A stretch of 64,000 nt of DNA from Mimachlamys varia (taxonomy: Eukaryota > Mollusca > Bivalvia > Pectinida > Pectinidae): assembly GCA_947623455.1 (NCBI GenBank), contig OX392538.1, positions 4,774,001 to 4,838,000 of the forward strand, read 5' to 3'. Both the position numbers and the translations under genes were made by a program. The first letter of the stretch is position 1. Each line of letters starts with the position of its first letter. The notes below the pieces were generated by a model. That model made no database searches and was not told the origin of the DNA. It worked only from the letters and a program-made list of their open reading frames with translations. Positions 33,001 to 43,923 of the stretch are shown here, piece by piece.

Positions 33001-36000
33001 ATGTCAGTACAAAACTGCCAGCAATACAGAATACTGGTACAAAATCGTACAGGTCGGTACAAAACTGACTGCAATACAGAATACTGGTACAAAATCGTAC
33101 ATGTCAGTACAAAACTGCCAGCAATACAGAATACCGGTACAAAATCGTACAGGTCAGTACATTACTGCCAGCAATACAGAATACTGGTACAAAATCGTAC
33201 ATGTTAGTACAAAACTGCCAACAACAAACACAGAATACCGGTACAAAATCGTACAGGTCGGTACAAAACTGCCAGCAATACAGAATACTGGTACAAAATC
33301 GTACAGGTCAGAACAAAACTGCCAGCAATACAGAATACTGGTACAAAATCGTACAGGTCGGTACAAAACTGCCAGCAATACAGAATGCTGGTTCAAAATC
33401 GTACAGGTCGGTACAAGACTGCTAGAAATACAGAATACTGGTACAAAATAGTACAGGTTAGTACAAAACTGCCAACAACAAACACAGAATACCGGTACAA
33501 AATCGTACAGATCGGTACAAAACTGCCAGCAATACAGAATACTGGTACAAAATCGTACAGGTCAGTACAAAACTGCCAGCAATACAGAATACTGGTACAA
33601 AATCGCACAGGTCGGTACAAAACTGCCAGCAACACAGAATACTGGTACAAAATCGTACAGGTAAGTACAAGACTGCCAGCAATACAGAATACTGGTACAA
33701 AATCGTACAGGTCAGTACAAAGCTGCCAACAGCAAATAAAGAATACTGGTACAAAATCGTACAGGTCGGTACAAAACTGCTAGCAACACAGAATACCGGT
33801 ACAAAATTGTACAGGTCGGTACAAAACTGCCAGCAATACAGAATACCGGTACAAAATCGTACAGGTCGGTACAAAACTGCCAGCAACACAGACTACCGGT
33901 ACAAAATCGTACAGGTCGGTACAAAACTGCTAGCAACACAGAATACTGGTACAAAATCGTACAGGTAAGTACAAAACTGCCAGCAATACAGAATATCGGT
34001 ACATCTGCGTCGTAACCATGGTTACAGTAAAGCTGCAAATATAGGTCGTCACCATGGATACATGTAAAGAAATCACCCTCATTCCACTCTAATCTGTATA
34101 TTGACAGGCCTTACAACTCCCATTCCTTATACTTATGTTCTTATGTTGTGTTGTTATCACGTTTTGATGAACTATTATACAACTACAACTGTGAAATTTG
34201 GTCTGTTTTTCGACCAAGGATATTCAAAAATGTATGAGAGTTATTTTCGATATATACTGTATAAGATCGATTGCGACCGATATTCTGCATTGAAAGACAT
34301 CACCAAGTTGATCCTTGATACCGGAAACACTTTCCGGGGAATCTAGTTTCGCCCCCGGATTCATGATCCTACGTCATTCGCTTCATGTTGTCTCCTCTAA
34401 TTACAAGACTATATTTTCTTAATGACGCCTAGTTCCGATGTTACCCTTAACTTACCTTTTTTTAATAATGTTAAATCTCTAATGAAAGGATGTCAGCATG
34501 CATCGTATTCATAGCTCATTGTACAAATGGGATTATATAAAAGACAGTAAAAGTATGTTAAAACACTTCCTGTCGTGTTAAAGAGGCATCACGGTAAAAA
34601 TATATTATTTTTATGCTTATTTGGAATTAATGTTCGTATGAATTAAAAGTATTATCTTGTGGAAAATTAATGGGTTATTTATGCTGAAATATATTATGTT
34701 CTCAAAAACGTTAATTAATAATTAAAAAAGGGAATCATTATCTGTTGATTGATTCTAACCTGGTTGAAAATGGTAATATTGAAATTTTAATGTTTCCTTC
34801 CAATATATGGCATAAGCTTTATCCCATTATGTTTAATATTGATATAAAATGCAGTTCAGCCCCAAAATAAAAAAACATTGTACCAATGAAAAAATATTCA
34901 GTAAATTATATCCAAATGGTAGTGCGCAAATATTTTTCATATAGTAATTTGAAACATTTCAAAAAATAATACAAAGTTACTGCAATGTTCATAGAATGAT
35001 AGCCCAGTGTTTAAATTTCGATATTAGTTTTTAAATCAAAATATCAGGGAAAAATACACAGGTACGCCCTCTAAAAAATGTCGTCCATTGCATGCTGTTT
35101 TCATTTCGGGTAAAAGTAGTTACCTGTATCTCGTGAAGGCAATATAGGGGTATTATTTTATATTGAAATGGGTTATTTGTCATGTAAATGTAAGTTTCGT
35201 GTCAAATACATGTATAAAATTAAAATGATAACACCGACATAACGTAATTTACATTGACGATGCGGTTACCTAATTACTAATTAAGTTTGAGAAATGTATT
35301 TTGATACCAATGTGCCTCAACTGCCACACATGTTTACAATGGCAACAATTTATGCTAGCGATGTTTGAGAGGTGCGAAGCCGAGAACGAGTCGGTATAGT
35401 CAGTGAGTTAATACTGTCCGATCCACGCGGAAGTGTATAATACATACGAATTCCATCAGAACTTATACAAAACAAATTAAACTTTGTTGACAATTCTTTC
35501 AAAATCATTAAATTACCTGAAAAAACACTACCGGAAGTACCGAAGAACATCTTTTCACGTGCTGTACATTCGCCCAAAAAAGGGAAAACTAGCAATCGCT
35601 TAAAAACAATTTATCGTGATAGGAATGGGCAGTTTTTGCTTTGTGACGATATACCAAGTAACATTTACCTTTACTGCGTGCTTGAATCCAATTTAATTGT
35701 TAATTTTGTTGATGTTTCACCATGCCTGTAAGTCAGGCGTATGAATATCTGAAAAAGTAAATAGTTCAAAAAGGAGGGCAGAGGATGCAACAGGAAGATG
35801 TTTGACTGAAGAAATCTGACATAATGTCATAACTCGTCATACCGCAGACGGTAAGATTTTTGTTTTGGCTATGCGGCGTGCCAAATAAATTTGTCAATTG
35901 GCGATGGACATTTAAAAAATTTGATTCAGATGTGATCGGTGTTCAGAATGTGCGTAAGTTGCCGTTCTTGTGACGAGTACGTTCTCTTATTCTGCAGTTT

Positions 36001-39000
36001 TCAATTGAAAGAGAGATTTATTAAAAATCGAAGGCTCGTCTATCATTCTGTGTATATTAAAGAAACAAAAAATGTTATTCATTGTTTTTATTATCTTTCG
36101 CAGTATTCTGCAAACGTGCACGCGTTTTTAGGCATATAACACAAAATATTAGAAAAACTATCAAACGTACCAAAATATGGTTGAAATTATCGATTATCCA
36201 TTCCAAAATGTACTTTGTGGTCTATTTGGTCATATTTTGGTAAAAACACCTCCGCCATATTGAATTGCCCTGTACCTAGTCCTTCAAGAAATGATTCCTA
36301 AGCTATTCATTCAGCTTATAAAGACAACTATTGATCATATGAAATAAAAACGATCCTTATTTGTGTGTATAGAACAAGAACAGCAACGGGGAACAGGGAT
36401 GCATTAACACAAAGAAAAAGACAACAGAAACTCATGGGACACCACAACAAAGGAAAGACAACAGAAACTCACGGGACACCACAACAAAGGAAAGACAACA
36501 GAAACTCACGGGACACCACAACAAAGGAAAGACAACAGAAACTCACGGGACACCACAACAAAGGAAAGACAACAGAAACTCATGGGACACAACAACAAAG
36601 GAAAGACAACAGAAACTCACGGGACGCCACAACAAAGGAAAGACAACAGAAACTCATGGGACACCACAACAAAGGAAAGACAACAGAAACTCATGGGACA
36701 CCACAACAAAGGAAAGACAACAGAAACTCATGGGACACCACAACAAAGGAAAGACAACAGAAACTCATGGGACACCACAACAAAGGAAAGACAACAGAAA
36801 CTCATGGGACACCACAACAAAGGAAAGACAACAGAAACTCACGGGACGCCACAACAAAGGAAAGACAACAGAAACTTATGGGACACCACAACAAAGGAAA
36901 GACAACAGATACTCACGGGACACCACAACAAAGGAAAGACAACAGAAACTCATGGGACACCACAACAAAGGAAAGACAACAGAAACTCACGGGACACCAC
37001 AACAAAGGAAAGACAACAGAAAATCACGGGACACTACAACAAAGGAAAGACAACAGAACATCACGGGACACCACAACAAAGGAAAGACAACAGAAACTCA
37101 CGGGACACCACAACAAAGGAAAGACAACAGAAACTCATGGGACACCACAACAAAGGAAAGACAACAGAAACACACGGGACACCACAACAACGGAAAGACA
37201 ACAGAAACTCACGGGACACCACAACAAAGGAAAGACAACAGAAACTCACGGGACACAACAACAAAGGAAAGACAACAGAAACTCACGGGACACCACAACA
37301 AAGGAAAGACAACAGAAACTCATGGGACACCACAACAAAGGAAAGACAACAGAAACTCACGGGACACCACAACAAAGGAAAGACAACAGAAACTCATGGG
37401 ACACCACAACAAAGGAAAGACAACAGAGACTCACGGGACGCCACAACAAAGGAAAGACAACAGAAACTCATGGGACACCACAACAAAGGAAAGACAACAG
37501 AAACTCACGGGACACCACAACAAAGGAAAGACAATAGAAACTCATGGGACACCACAACAAAGGAAAGACAACAGAAATTCATGGGACACCACAACAAAGG
37601 AAAGACAACAGAAACTCATGGGACACCACAACAAAGGAAAGACAACAGAAACTCACGGGACACCACAACAAAGGAGCGACAACAGATACTCACGGGACAC
37701 CACAACAAAGGAAAGACAACAGAAACTCATGGGACACCACAACAAAGGAAAGATACCAAATATTTGCAGAAGACACAAAAACAAAAGAGAACGACAACAG
37801 GATGAACTGAAGAGACTGTACAACACAAGAGGAAGCAAAAATGAAGATAGCCCCAGAAGCCCCAGCAATAGAAGAGAAACCATAAGTAAATGGTACACAA
37901 CAAGATTTAATACAATATCCCATAGGGGTTCACGTTCATATGACGTTTGTCGCCTTTTTACTTCATACCTTTAGACTTTTTCAATGACACTGTCATCTTG
38001 CAGCAAGTTATTTCGTGAAAGGACGCAGCAGAGCAGAGAGAAGTTTATGGAACGCCCAAGATATCAAAATATGATTTTAATCAGATTGAATTTAATATGA
38101 GATCAAATCAAAGGAAAATACATCCACATGAACCAAAGGGTAGACAACCGGAGCTGATGAGAGATGAAATCAAAGTGAAATACACCAACACGAACCAAAG
38201 GGTAGACAACAGGAGCTGATCAGAGATCAAATCAAAGTGAAATGCACCAACACGAACCAAAGGGTAGACAACAGGAGCTGATCAGAGGTCAAATCAAAGT
38301 GAAAAACACCAGCACGAACCAGAGGGTAGACAACTAGAGCTGATGAGAGATCAAATCAAAGTGAAATAAACCAACAAGAACCAAAAGGCAGACAACAGGA
38401 GCTGATGAGAGATCAAATCAAAGTGAAATACACCCACACGAACCAAGAGGTAGACAACAGGAGCTGATGAGAGATCAAATCAAAGTGAAATACACCCACA
38501 CGAACCAAGAGGTAGACAACAGGAGCTGATGAGAGATCAAATCAAAGTGAAATACACCCACACGAACCAAGGGGTAGACAACTAGAGCTGATGAGAGATC
38601 AAATCAAAGTGAAATACACCCACACGAACCAAGTGTTAGACAACAGGAGCTGATGAGAGATCAAATCAAGTGAAATACACCCACACGAACCAAAGGGTAG
38701 ACAACAGGAGCTGATGAGAGATCAAATCAAAGTGAAATGCACCCACACGAACCAAAGGGTAGACAACAGGAGCTATTGAGAGATCAAATCAAAGTGAAAA
38801 CCACCAACACGAACCAAAGGATAGACAACAGGAGCTGATGAGAGATCAAATCAAAGTGAAATACACCAGCACGAACCAGAGGGTAGACAACTAGAGCTGA
38901 TGAGAGATCAAATCAAAGTGAAATAAACCAACACGAACCAAAAGGCAGACAACAGGAGCTGATGAGAGATCAAATCAAAGTGAAATACACCCACACGAAC

Positions 39001-40949
39001 CAAGAGGTAGACAACAGGAGCTGATGAGAGATCAAATCAAAGTGAAATAAACCAACACGAACCAAAAGGCAGACAACAGGAGCTGATGAGAGATCAAATC
39101 AAAGTGAAATACACCCACACGAACCAAGAGGTAGACAACAGGAGCTGATGAGAGATCAAATCAAAGTGAAATACACCCACACGAACCAAGTGTTAGACAA
39201 CAGGAGCTGATGAGAGATCAAATCAAAGTGAAATACACCCACACGAACCAAGGGGTAGACAACTAGAGCTGATGAAAGATCAAATCAAAGTGAAATACAC
39301 CCACACGAACCAAGTGTTAGACAACAGGAGCTGATGAGAGATCAAATCAAGTGAAATACACCCACACGAACCAAGAGGGTAGACAACCAGAGCTGATGAG
39401 AGATCATATCAAAGGGAAATACACCCACACGAACCAAAGGGTAGACAACAGGAGCTGATGAGAGATAAAATCAAAGTGAAATACACCAACACGAACCAGA
39501 GGGTAGACAACCAGAGCTGATGAGAGATCAAATCAAAGGGAAATACACCCACACGAACCAAGGGGTAGACAACTAGAGCTGATCAGAGATCAATCAAAGT
39601 GAAATACACCCACACGAACCAAAGGGTAGACAACAGGAGCTGATAAGAGATAAAATCAAAATGAAATACACCCACACGAACCAGAGGGTAGACAACCGGA
39701 GCTAATGAGAGATCAATCAAAGTGAAATACACCCACACGAACCAAAGGGTAGACAACCAGAGCTGATAAGAGATCAATCAAAGTGAAATACACCCACACG
39801 AACCAGAGGGTAGACAACCAGAGCTGATGAGAGATCATATCAAAGGGAAATACACCAACACGAACCAAAGGGTAGACAACCAGAGCTGATAAGAGATCAA
39901 TCAAAGGGAAATACACCAACACGAACCAAAGGGTAGACAACCAGAGCTGATAAGAGATCAATCAAAGTGAAATACACCCACACGAACCAAAGGGTAGACA
40001 ACCAGAGCTGATGAGAGATCATATCAAAGGGAAATACACCAACACGAACCAAAGGGTAGACAACCAGAGCTGATAAGAGATCAATCAAAGTGAAATACAC
40101 CCACACGAACCAAGTGTTAGACAACAGGAGCTGATGAGATATCAAATCAAGTGAAATACACCAACACGAACCAAAGGGTAGACAACAGGAGCTGATCAGA
40201 GATCAAATCAAAGTGAAATACACCCACACGAACCAAGAGGTAGACAACAGGAGCTGATGAGAGATCAAATCAAGTGAAATACACCAACACGAACCAAAGG
40301 GTAGACAACAGGAGCTGATGAGAGATCAAATCAAAGTGAAATACACCCACACCAACCAAAGGGTAGACAACAGGAGCTGATGAGAGATCAAATCAAGTGA
40401 AATACACCCACACGAACCAAAGAAAAAAGACGGCAGCAGGCAGTGGAGAGGCAGTCAAACCAGAAGGAAATACAAATTTCTACGAGAACTGTATGAACGG
40501 AGTGAACAGAGGGGACATCAACAGATAAAACAGACGTAACATCAGCCCACAGTTGCTTGAGTTTCTGTCAGTAAATAATAAATACATATGTGTGAAATGA
40601 GCTTCCCCTTACAGTAATATTCTGTAATGGGCCGCGGCTCCATATATATATAAACATATTTTTATATACTGACAGAAACTGAAGCAACTGTGAGCAGACC
40701 AAGTTGACAGGCGAATGATCACTGCCAAATCCAAAACACGAAACTTTAGCCTATGACACGTTTCAGAATATCCTTGCACCACATGGGGTACTCAGGATGT
40801 CCCCTATCAAATACCGGGGCCCATGGGCCTCATATTATATCTAACGGACATCCACCATTTAATGTAGGCGCTATGTTTACAAAAAAAAAGATAATTGCAT
40901 GATGACCATCACCTTCAGAAAATGTACTTACCAATCTTTCAGCAGACAT
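27007..40949 (-). CDS. Predicted single-pass membrane protein, four exons, 151 aa
   Basis: Candidate exons 40949-40932, 32032-31879, 29174-28965 and 27080-27007 join with compatible phases (0, 1, 1) into 456 nt: a 151-residue frame from ATG to TGA. The N-terminus is MSAERL-TENMKEYDPE. A hydrophobic span at about residues 35-58 (LSLMSVLFVVLVLVVCWQ) predicts one membrane helix. A basic, Ser/Thr-rich tail follows (RDLMRDHAPK, VRVSTRQRISDISQ), ending LDALSTLKHVNTT. A tttatt (AATAAA) at 26852-26857 is a plausible poly(A) signal. I do not recognise the family and infer no function. Introns 1 and 2 contain minisatellites. The weakest points are the first 18-bp exon and the GTAAAA donor of exon 2. 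Confidence 0.45.
28431..28770. mobile_element. MITE with ~60-bp terminal inverted repeats
   Basis: GCATACAGGGAGGTA at 28477-28491 is perfectly inverted at 28709-28723. The similarity extends outwards through GGCGGTTGCAAATAA and TTGACCTTAAAATG against their complements. The element lies in the last intron of the membrane-protein gene. Confidence 0.75.
28965..29174 (-). CDS. Third exon of the membrane-protein gene
   Basis: Acceptor CGTTTTTGACAG and donor TTAG|GTAGGT. A single open frame of 69 full codons includes ENVLVRDLMRDHAPKTA, RVSTRQRISDISQ and DPTRWLAVVNKL. It has no ATG at its start, so it is internal. The second GTAGG downstream would create a stop and is not used in this model. Confidence 0.55.
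29765..31625. repeat. Minisatellite, ~28-bp unit, all plus frames open
   Basis: About 65 units of 26-31 bp with TACTTACACGAGGGCGGA and AGATCTGTG or ATATCTATG variants. A block starting GAGGGTGGATATATATG recurs 828 bp apart (30531 and 31359). A G run with A interruption lies at about 30373-30396. Long plus-strand frames (up to 292 codons of TRGRDLCTYTRA-type repeats) arise because the unit lacks stops. It lies in intron 2 of the membrane-protein gene. Confidence 0.97.
31879..32032 (-). CDS. Second exon of the membrane-protein gene (TM helix)
   Basis: The acceptor ACATTATAG leads into ACA GAG AAT ATG AAG. The exon encodes KEYDPETSFYKLILIRF, SSKPIIELSL and the hydrophobic MSVLFVVLVLVVCWQ, ending at ATA A|GTAAAA. 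If the preceding exon is wrong, translation could start at the ATG at 32023. Confidence 0.5.
32355..34005. repeat. Minisatellite, ~50-bp unit (57-bp variants)
   Basis: About 32 units with AATACAGAATACTGGTACAA, ATCGTACAGGTCGGTACAAA and ACTGCCAGC. Some units carry an extra AACAGCAAACAC. Both strands show open frames made of the repeat; none is a gene. It lies in intron 1 of the membrane-protein gene. Confidence 0.97.
34020..36360. other. AT-rich intronic stretch, no gene recognised
   Basis: Strongly AT-rich sequence between two minisatellites. The frames seen here (34101 plus, 35350 minus, 35939 plus) carry no recognisable domain. It belongs to intron 1 of the predicted membrane-protein gene. 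Confidence 0.4.
36405..37755. repeat. Minisatellite, 37-bp unit, three open frames
   Basis: About 36 very uniform copies of AGGAAAGACAACAGAAACTC plus ATGGGACACCACAACAA. The plus strand has only two T per unit and no stop in any frame. As 37 is not a multiple of three, each frame cycles through a 37-residue super-repeat (KERQQKLMGHHNKGKTTE and so on), giving three overlapping frames of about 400 codons. Confidence 0.97.
37756..38084. other. Spacer between two minisatellites
   Basis: Purine-rich sequence (GAAGAGACTG, AAGAGGAAGCAAAAATGAAG) that grades into unique DNA. No gene is recognised, although one repeat-derived frame runs to 37974. Confidence 0.5.
38085..40425. repeat. Minisatellite, 62-bp unit
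   Basis: About 38 copies of AACCAAAGGGTAGACAACAG, GAGCTGATGAGAGATCAAAT and CAAAGTGAAATACACCCACA plus CG. Some units have small deletions (58-61 bp). The plus strand is purine-rich. Minus-strand frames (LWFVWVYFTLIDLLSA-type) are repeat products. Confidence 0.97.
40547..40685. repeat. Inverted repeat (~27-bp arms)
   Basis: CCCACAGTTGCTTGAGTTTC near 40549 pairs with GAAACTGAAGCAACTGTGAG near 40664. An inner ACAGTAATATTCTGTAATGG hairpin lies between. It may be a small MITE. Confidence 0.65.
40686..40931. other. Intron 1 start of the membrane-protein gene, nothing else seen
   Basis: Unique sequence with no repeat or frame recognised. Confidence 0.3.
40932..40949 (-). CDS. Candidate first coding exon (MSAERL)
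   Basis: The minus strand reads ATG TCT GCT GAA AGA TTG|GTAAGTAC, a strong donor directly after six codons in phase 0. Upstream sequence is GC-richer and could be 5' UTR. The link to the exon at 32032 rests only on phase and splice signals, across 8.9 kb. Confidence 0.35.
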
Positions 40950-42929
40950 TAGTGAACTGACCGTGGTACGACTGTCACCCTCCTTGTGTCTGTGTGGTTA
41001 CGGACCCCACGTGAGAGTACACGAACATTTCTCTACTCAGTTTTACTGATCGTCGTATCGACAGATGAAGAGTCAATCGCATGTTAAGTTTAATTAAGTT
41101 TCCTTTCTAAAGCTAAGCTCCTTTATAGGGATACAAACAATATCGATCAAATCACCATTCATTTCTGTATAAAATCACACAAGCGTTAATCCAAACATCT
41201 ATGACGTATTATATGCCAGCGGTACACGTTTAAGTGTCAATAAATCGATCTAGTTTTACATCGCTTTCATTGATTTAGATATTTTTTTTTATAATTCACA
41301 AACATTTGTATTGTGCAATATACGTTGCTTATAACATTACAATGACGAGCTATTAGATCTATATTAAATAGAGTAAAACAGATACACGTTTTTCTTGATT
41401 CCATAGTAAACTTTATTTATGAATCTGATGAAATTTTCTAATCCTAAATTGTTTTTAATACTCTAATGATTGCTATGTCGAAAATAAATAACAGTGCTTT
41501 CTGTATCTAAATCTATAAAAATGCCATACAAGTATTTCTAGTATATTCTTGTATATCAATTCTATAAATAAAATTAATTTGATTTAGGAGTTGAGTGTGC
41601 CTGTTTAAAAAGGGGTCAATTATTCGGGACTCCTCTGCCTTTTCCTTTAATAGATCATGTTCAAAAACTACCCTGTGATCCTTATTTTTCTGCTGATATT
41701 TCATCAAAATTAGATTCCTAATAATCATCTGACACATTATTTCAATTATTCTTTCTCGTTTTTCCAGCATTGAGAAAAGTTATTTTCCTGCCAAAGTTTA
41801 AAAAACATATATCTGCAGAATTAGCCCAATTACCAATCAAGTTTGCTCATTTTTGAAGAATGAACTAAAATATTGATAAAAAATGCTTTAAAAAAAAAAG
41901 ATTACACTAATTCTCATAAGCCATCTTCTTTGTAAGTTGAATTTTGAACTTAACACTTTATATCTATTGTAGAGCCTGTATGGAAGGGTGACGTAGATAT
42001 CACTCACAGCCTGCCTAATAAATCTGCTAGGCGTTTATAAACATATATTCACATTTTGCAATATGTCCATCCTTTAACCCAATGCTACATGTAATCTGGA
42101 TTGTGTTTACAGTAGTATAGAGTCTAGACCACTGGAAAATAATGTGGACATTGCACGCCATATCACCCAAAGTTATGAAAACGGGAAAACATATTAATGT
42201 GCGAACAATTTCTGGTAGCGGAAATACAAACACAATATATCAAACGTATTCTAATTTTTGGAACTTCTGAGATATTTAGTCTAGCTACTAGTAATATATA
42301 ACTTCAACTATAGCCATATTCACTATATCTAAATGATATTGTCCGTGGGAGTTACCTCCCTTCCCCCTTTTTTGAGCGTTTGTGTTTTATGATGGCCCCA
42401 AATTTCATATTCATATTTTATAACATTATGTATCAAATTCCGGCAAATGATTTAGAAATAAATACAATTCCTGACTTACTTTTCAGTATTTCCAGTAGCT
42501 CTTTGATATATTCATTTTCTTCTCATAAGTACCATTGTTATATCATTGGTTTCTTCAATACTATCGAATTGAGAAACTGTTCAGCGTGTCACCATTGTGA
42601 GACTAAATACTCGATTTTAACAATGTTAAAGGTTTAAATATTGGAATAGTGTTTAGTTCTGTCCATATTTGAAATGACATTGGTGTTTCAAAATGAGATT
42701 GATTGCTTTTATTGCCATCATCAACCGATACTTATGATTCTGTCACCAAGTAATGATTATTTAAATAAAGAAATCTAAATAATTCATTATTGAACTCACT
42801 GGGAACTTGAGTTTTGATGTACTAGTACAGATAACTTTTATTGTGTCATTAAACTAAAATTATCATTTACTAAATTGAGCTAGAACGCATACAGATAACA
42901 AATGGCCCTGTTTATAACTACTCAAAAAT
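40950..42929. other. AT-rich intergenic stretch, no gene recognised
   Basis: The left edge would hold the promoter of the membrane-protein gene. Short frames at 41513, 42027 (minus) and 42380 (plus) show no recognisable domain. Confidence 0.4.
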
Positions 42930-43440
42930 GTTACAACCAGCTTCCTTGACCTTTGAATCCGTGACCTTGGCCTCTTTGACTCAATGACCTCGACATTTTG
43001 TCAGTTGACTCCTCTGTTTTAATTCTGATAAACTATCTTCACAATGTCATAACAAAATGTTCATCAGTAAAACACTACAAAATTTTACCTTGACCTTTGA
43101 CACAGCGACAGTCACCTTGGACTTTGGTTTTTGACCTCAGTAGGTATTTCTGTGAACTGAACCTCTTGTTAATCTGATGAAGGCCCCTTATTTCCTTATA
43201 GACTATAGCAAGCTTCAACCCCTCCTCAAGGGGGAACCTGAAGTCACAGGGCTAATTAAATTCTTAATTTTGATAAAGCATCTTGAGACCTTTCTATTGG
43301 TGAAGAGTATTTGATTCCAGCATATCTGGATTTGGAGAAGAACTTTTGTTATCATTCCAACTAAGTTTCCATTATCTTCAACTGAAAAATCATATCTTGA
43401 TCTCTGCGCCCGTTCCGTCAACTTCTCTCGGTTGCTTCAA
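42930..43440. repeat. Probable dispersed repeat (TTGACCTTTGAC-rich)
   Basis: Contains several TTGACCTTTGA and GTGACCTTGG words and the segment CTTCAACCCCTCCTCAAGGG. I recall similar runs as common in bivalve intergenic DNA; family and ends are not defined. Confidence 0.4.
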
Positions 43441-43570
43441 AATCTGACAACATCCCATAGGAGTCACGTGCGTGTGACCTTATGCGTTAGCCAATCAAAT
43501 TACTACTTTCAGAATCTGAAATGTGAAAGTTTTGAGCCGAAAAAGCTCGCATAATCCTGTCCGTGCGTTT

Positions 43571-43618
43571 AGTCATTTCGTCACACGAAGATAATGAAAT
43601 TTCTGTGACGAAATGACT
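43571..43618. repeat. Perfect 15-bp stem hairpin downstream of the Kelch gene
   Basis: AGTCATTTCGTCACA at 43571-43585 is inverted at 43604-43618 with an 18-base loop. It lies about 300 bp beyond the minus-strand stop codon. Confidence 0.8.
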
Positions 43619-43923
43619 TGGGGCAGATGACAAGCTGTGTCCTGTCACCAGTAAGAAAATTCTATTGAAGATTGAAATAAAGAGGCGACAAAGGTCACCA
43701 GAACATGTCCGCTAATAGAAAATTGTCAGATCCTGGTAAAGCTGAGTGAGAACAAGAGTCTGCATTTTAATCCAAATGAACTTTGTAGTGAAAGAGGGAT
43801 CCTTTAGTGAAATCTTACCTATCTATAAATGACATGATATAATTGTATTCTAATACACGCCGTTTAATAAAACAATAGCTGTGCATGTAAGTGAAACAAA
43901 TTCTGATATTAATTTGATATATT

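Noticed and set aside
32165..34038. Cysteine-rich minus-strand frames (CWQFCTDLYDFVPVF repeats) and plus-strand counterparts
   Set aside because: Products of the 50-bp minisatellite on both strands.
36365..37974. Three overlapping frames of about 400 codons each
   Set aside because: All three plus frames are open only because the 37-bp unit has no stop; overlapping frames with the same repeat cannot all be genes, and the first begins at a GTG.
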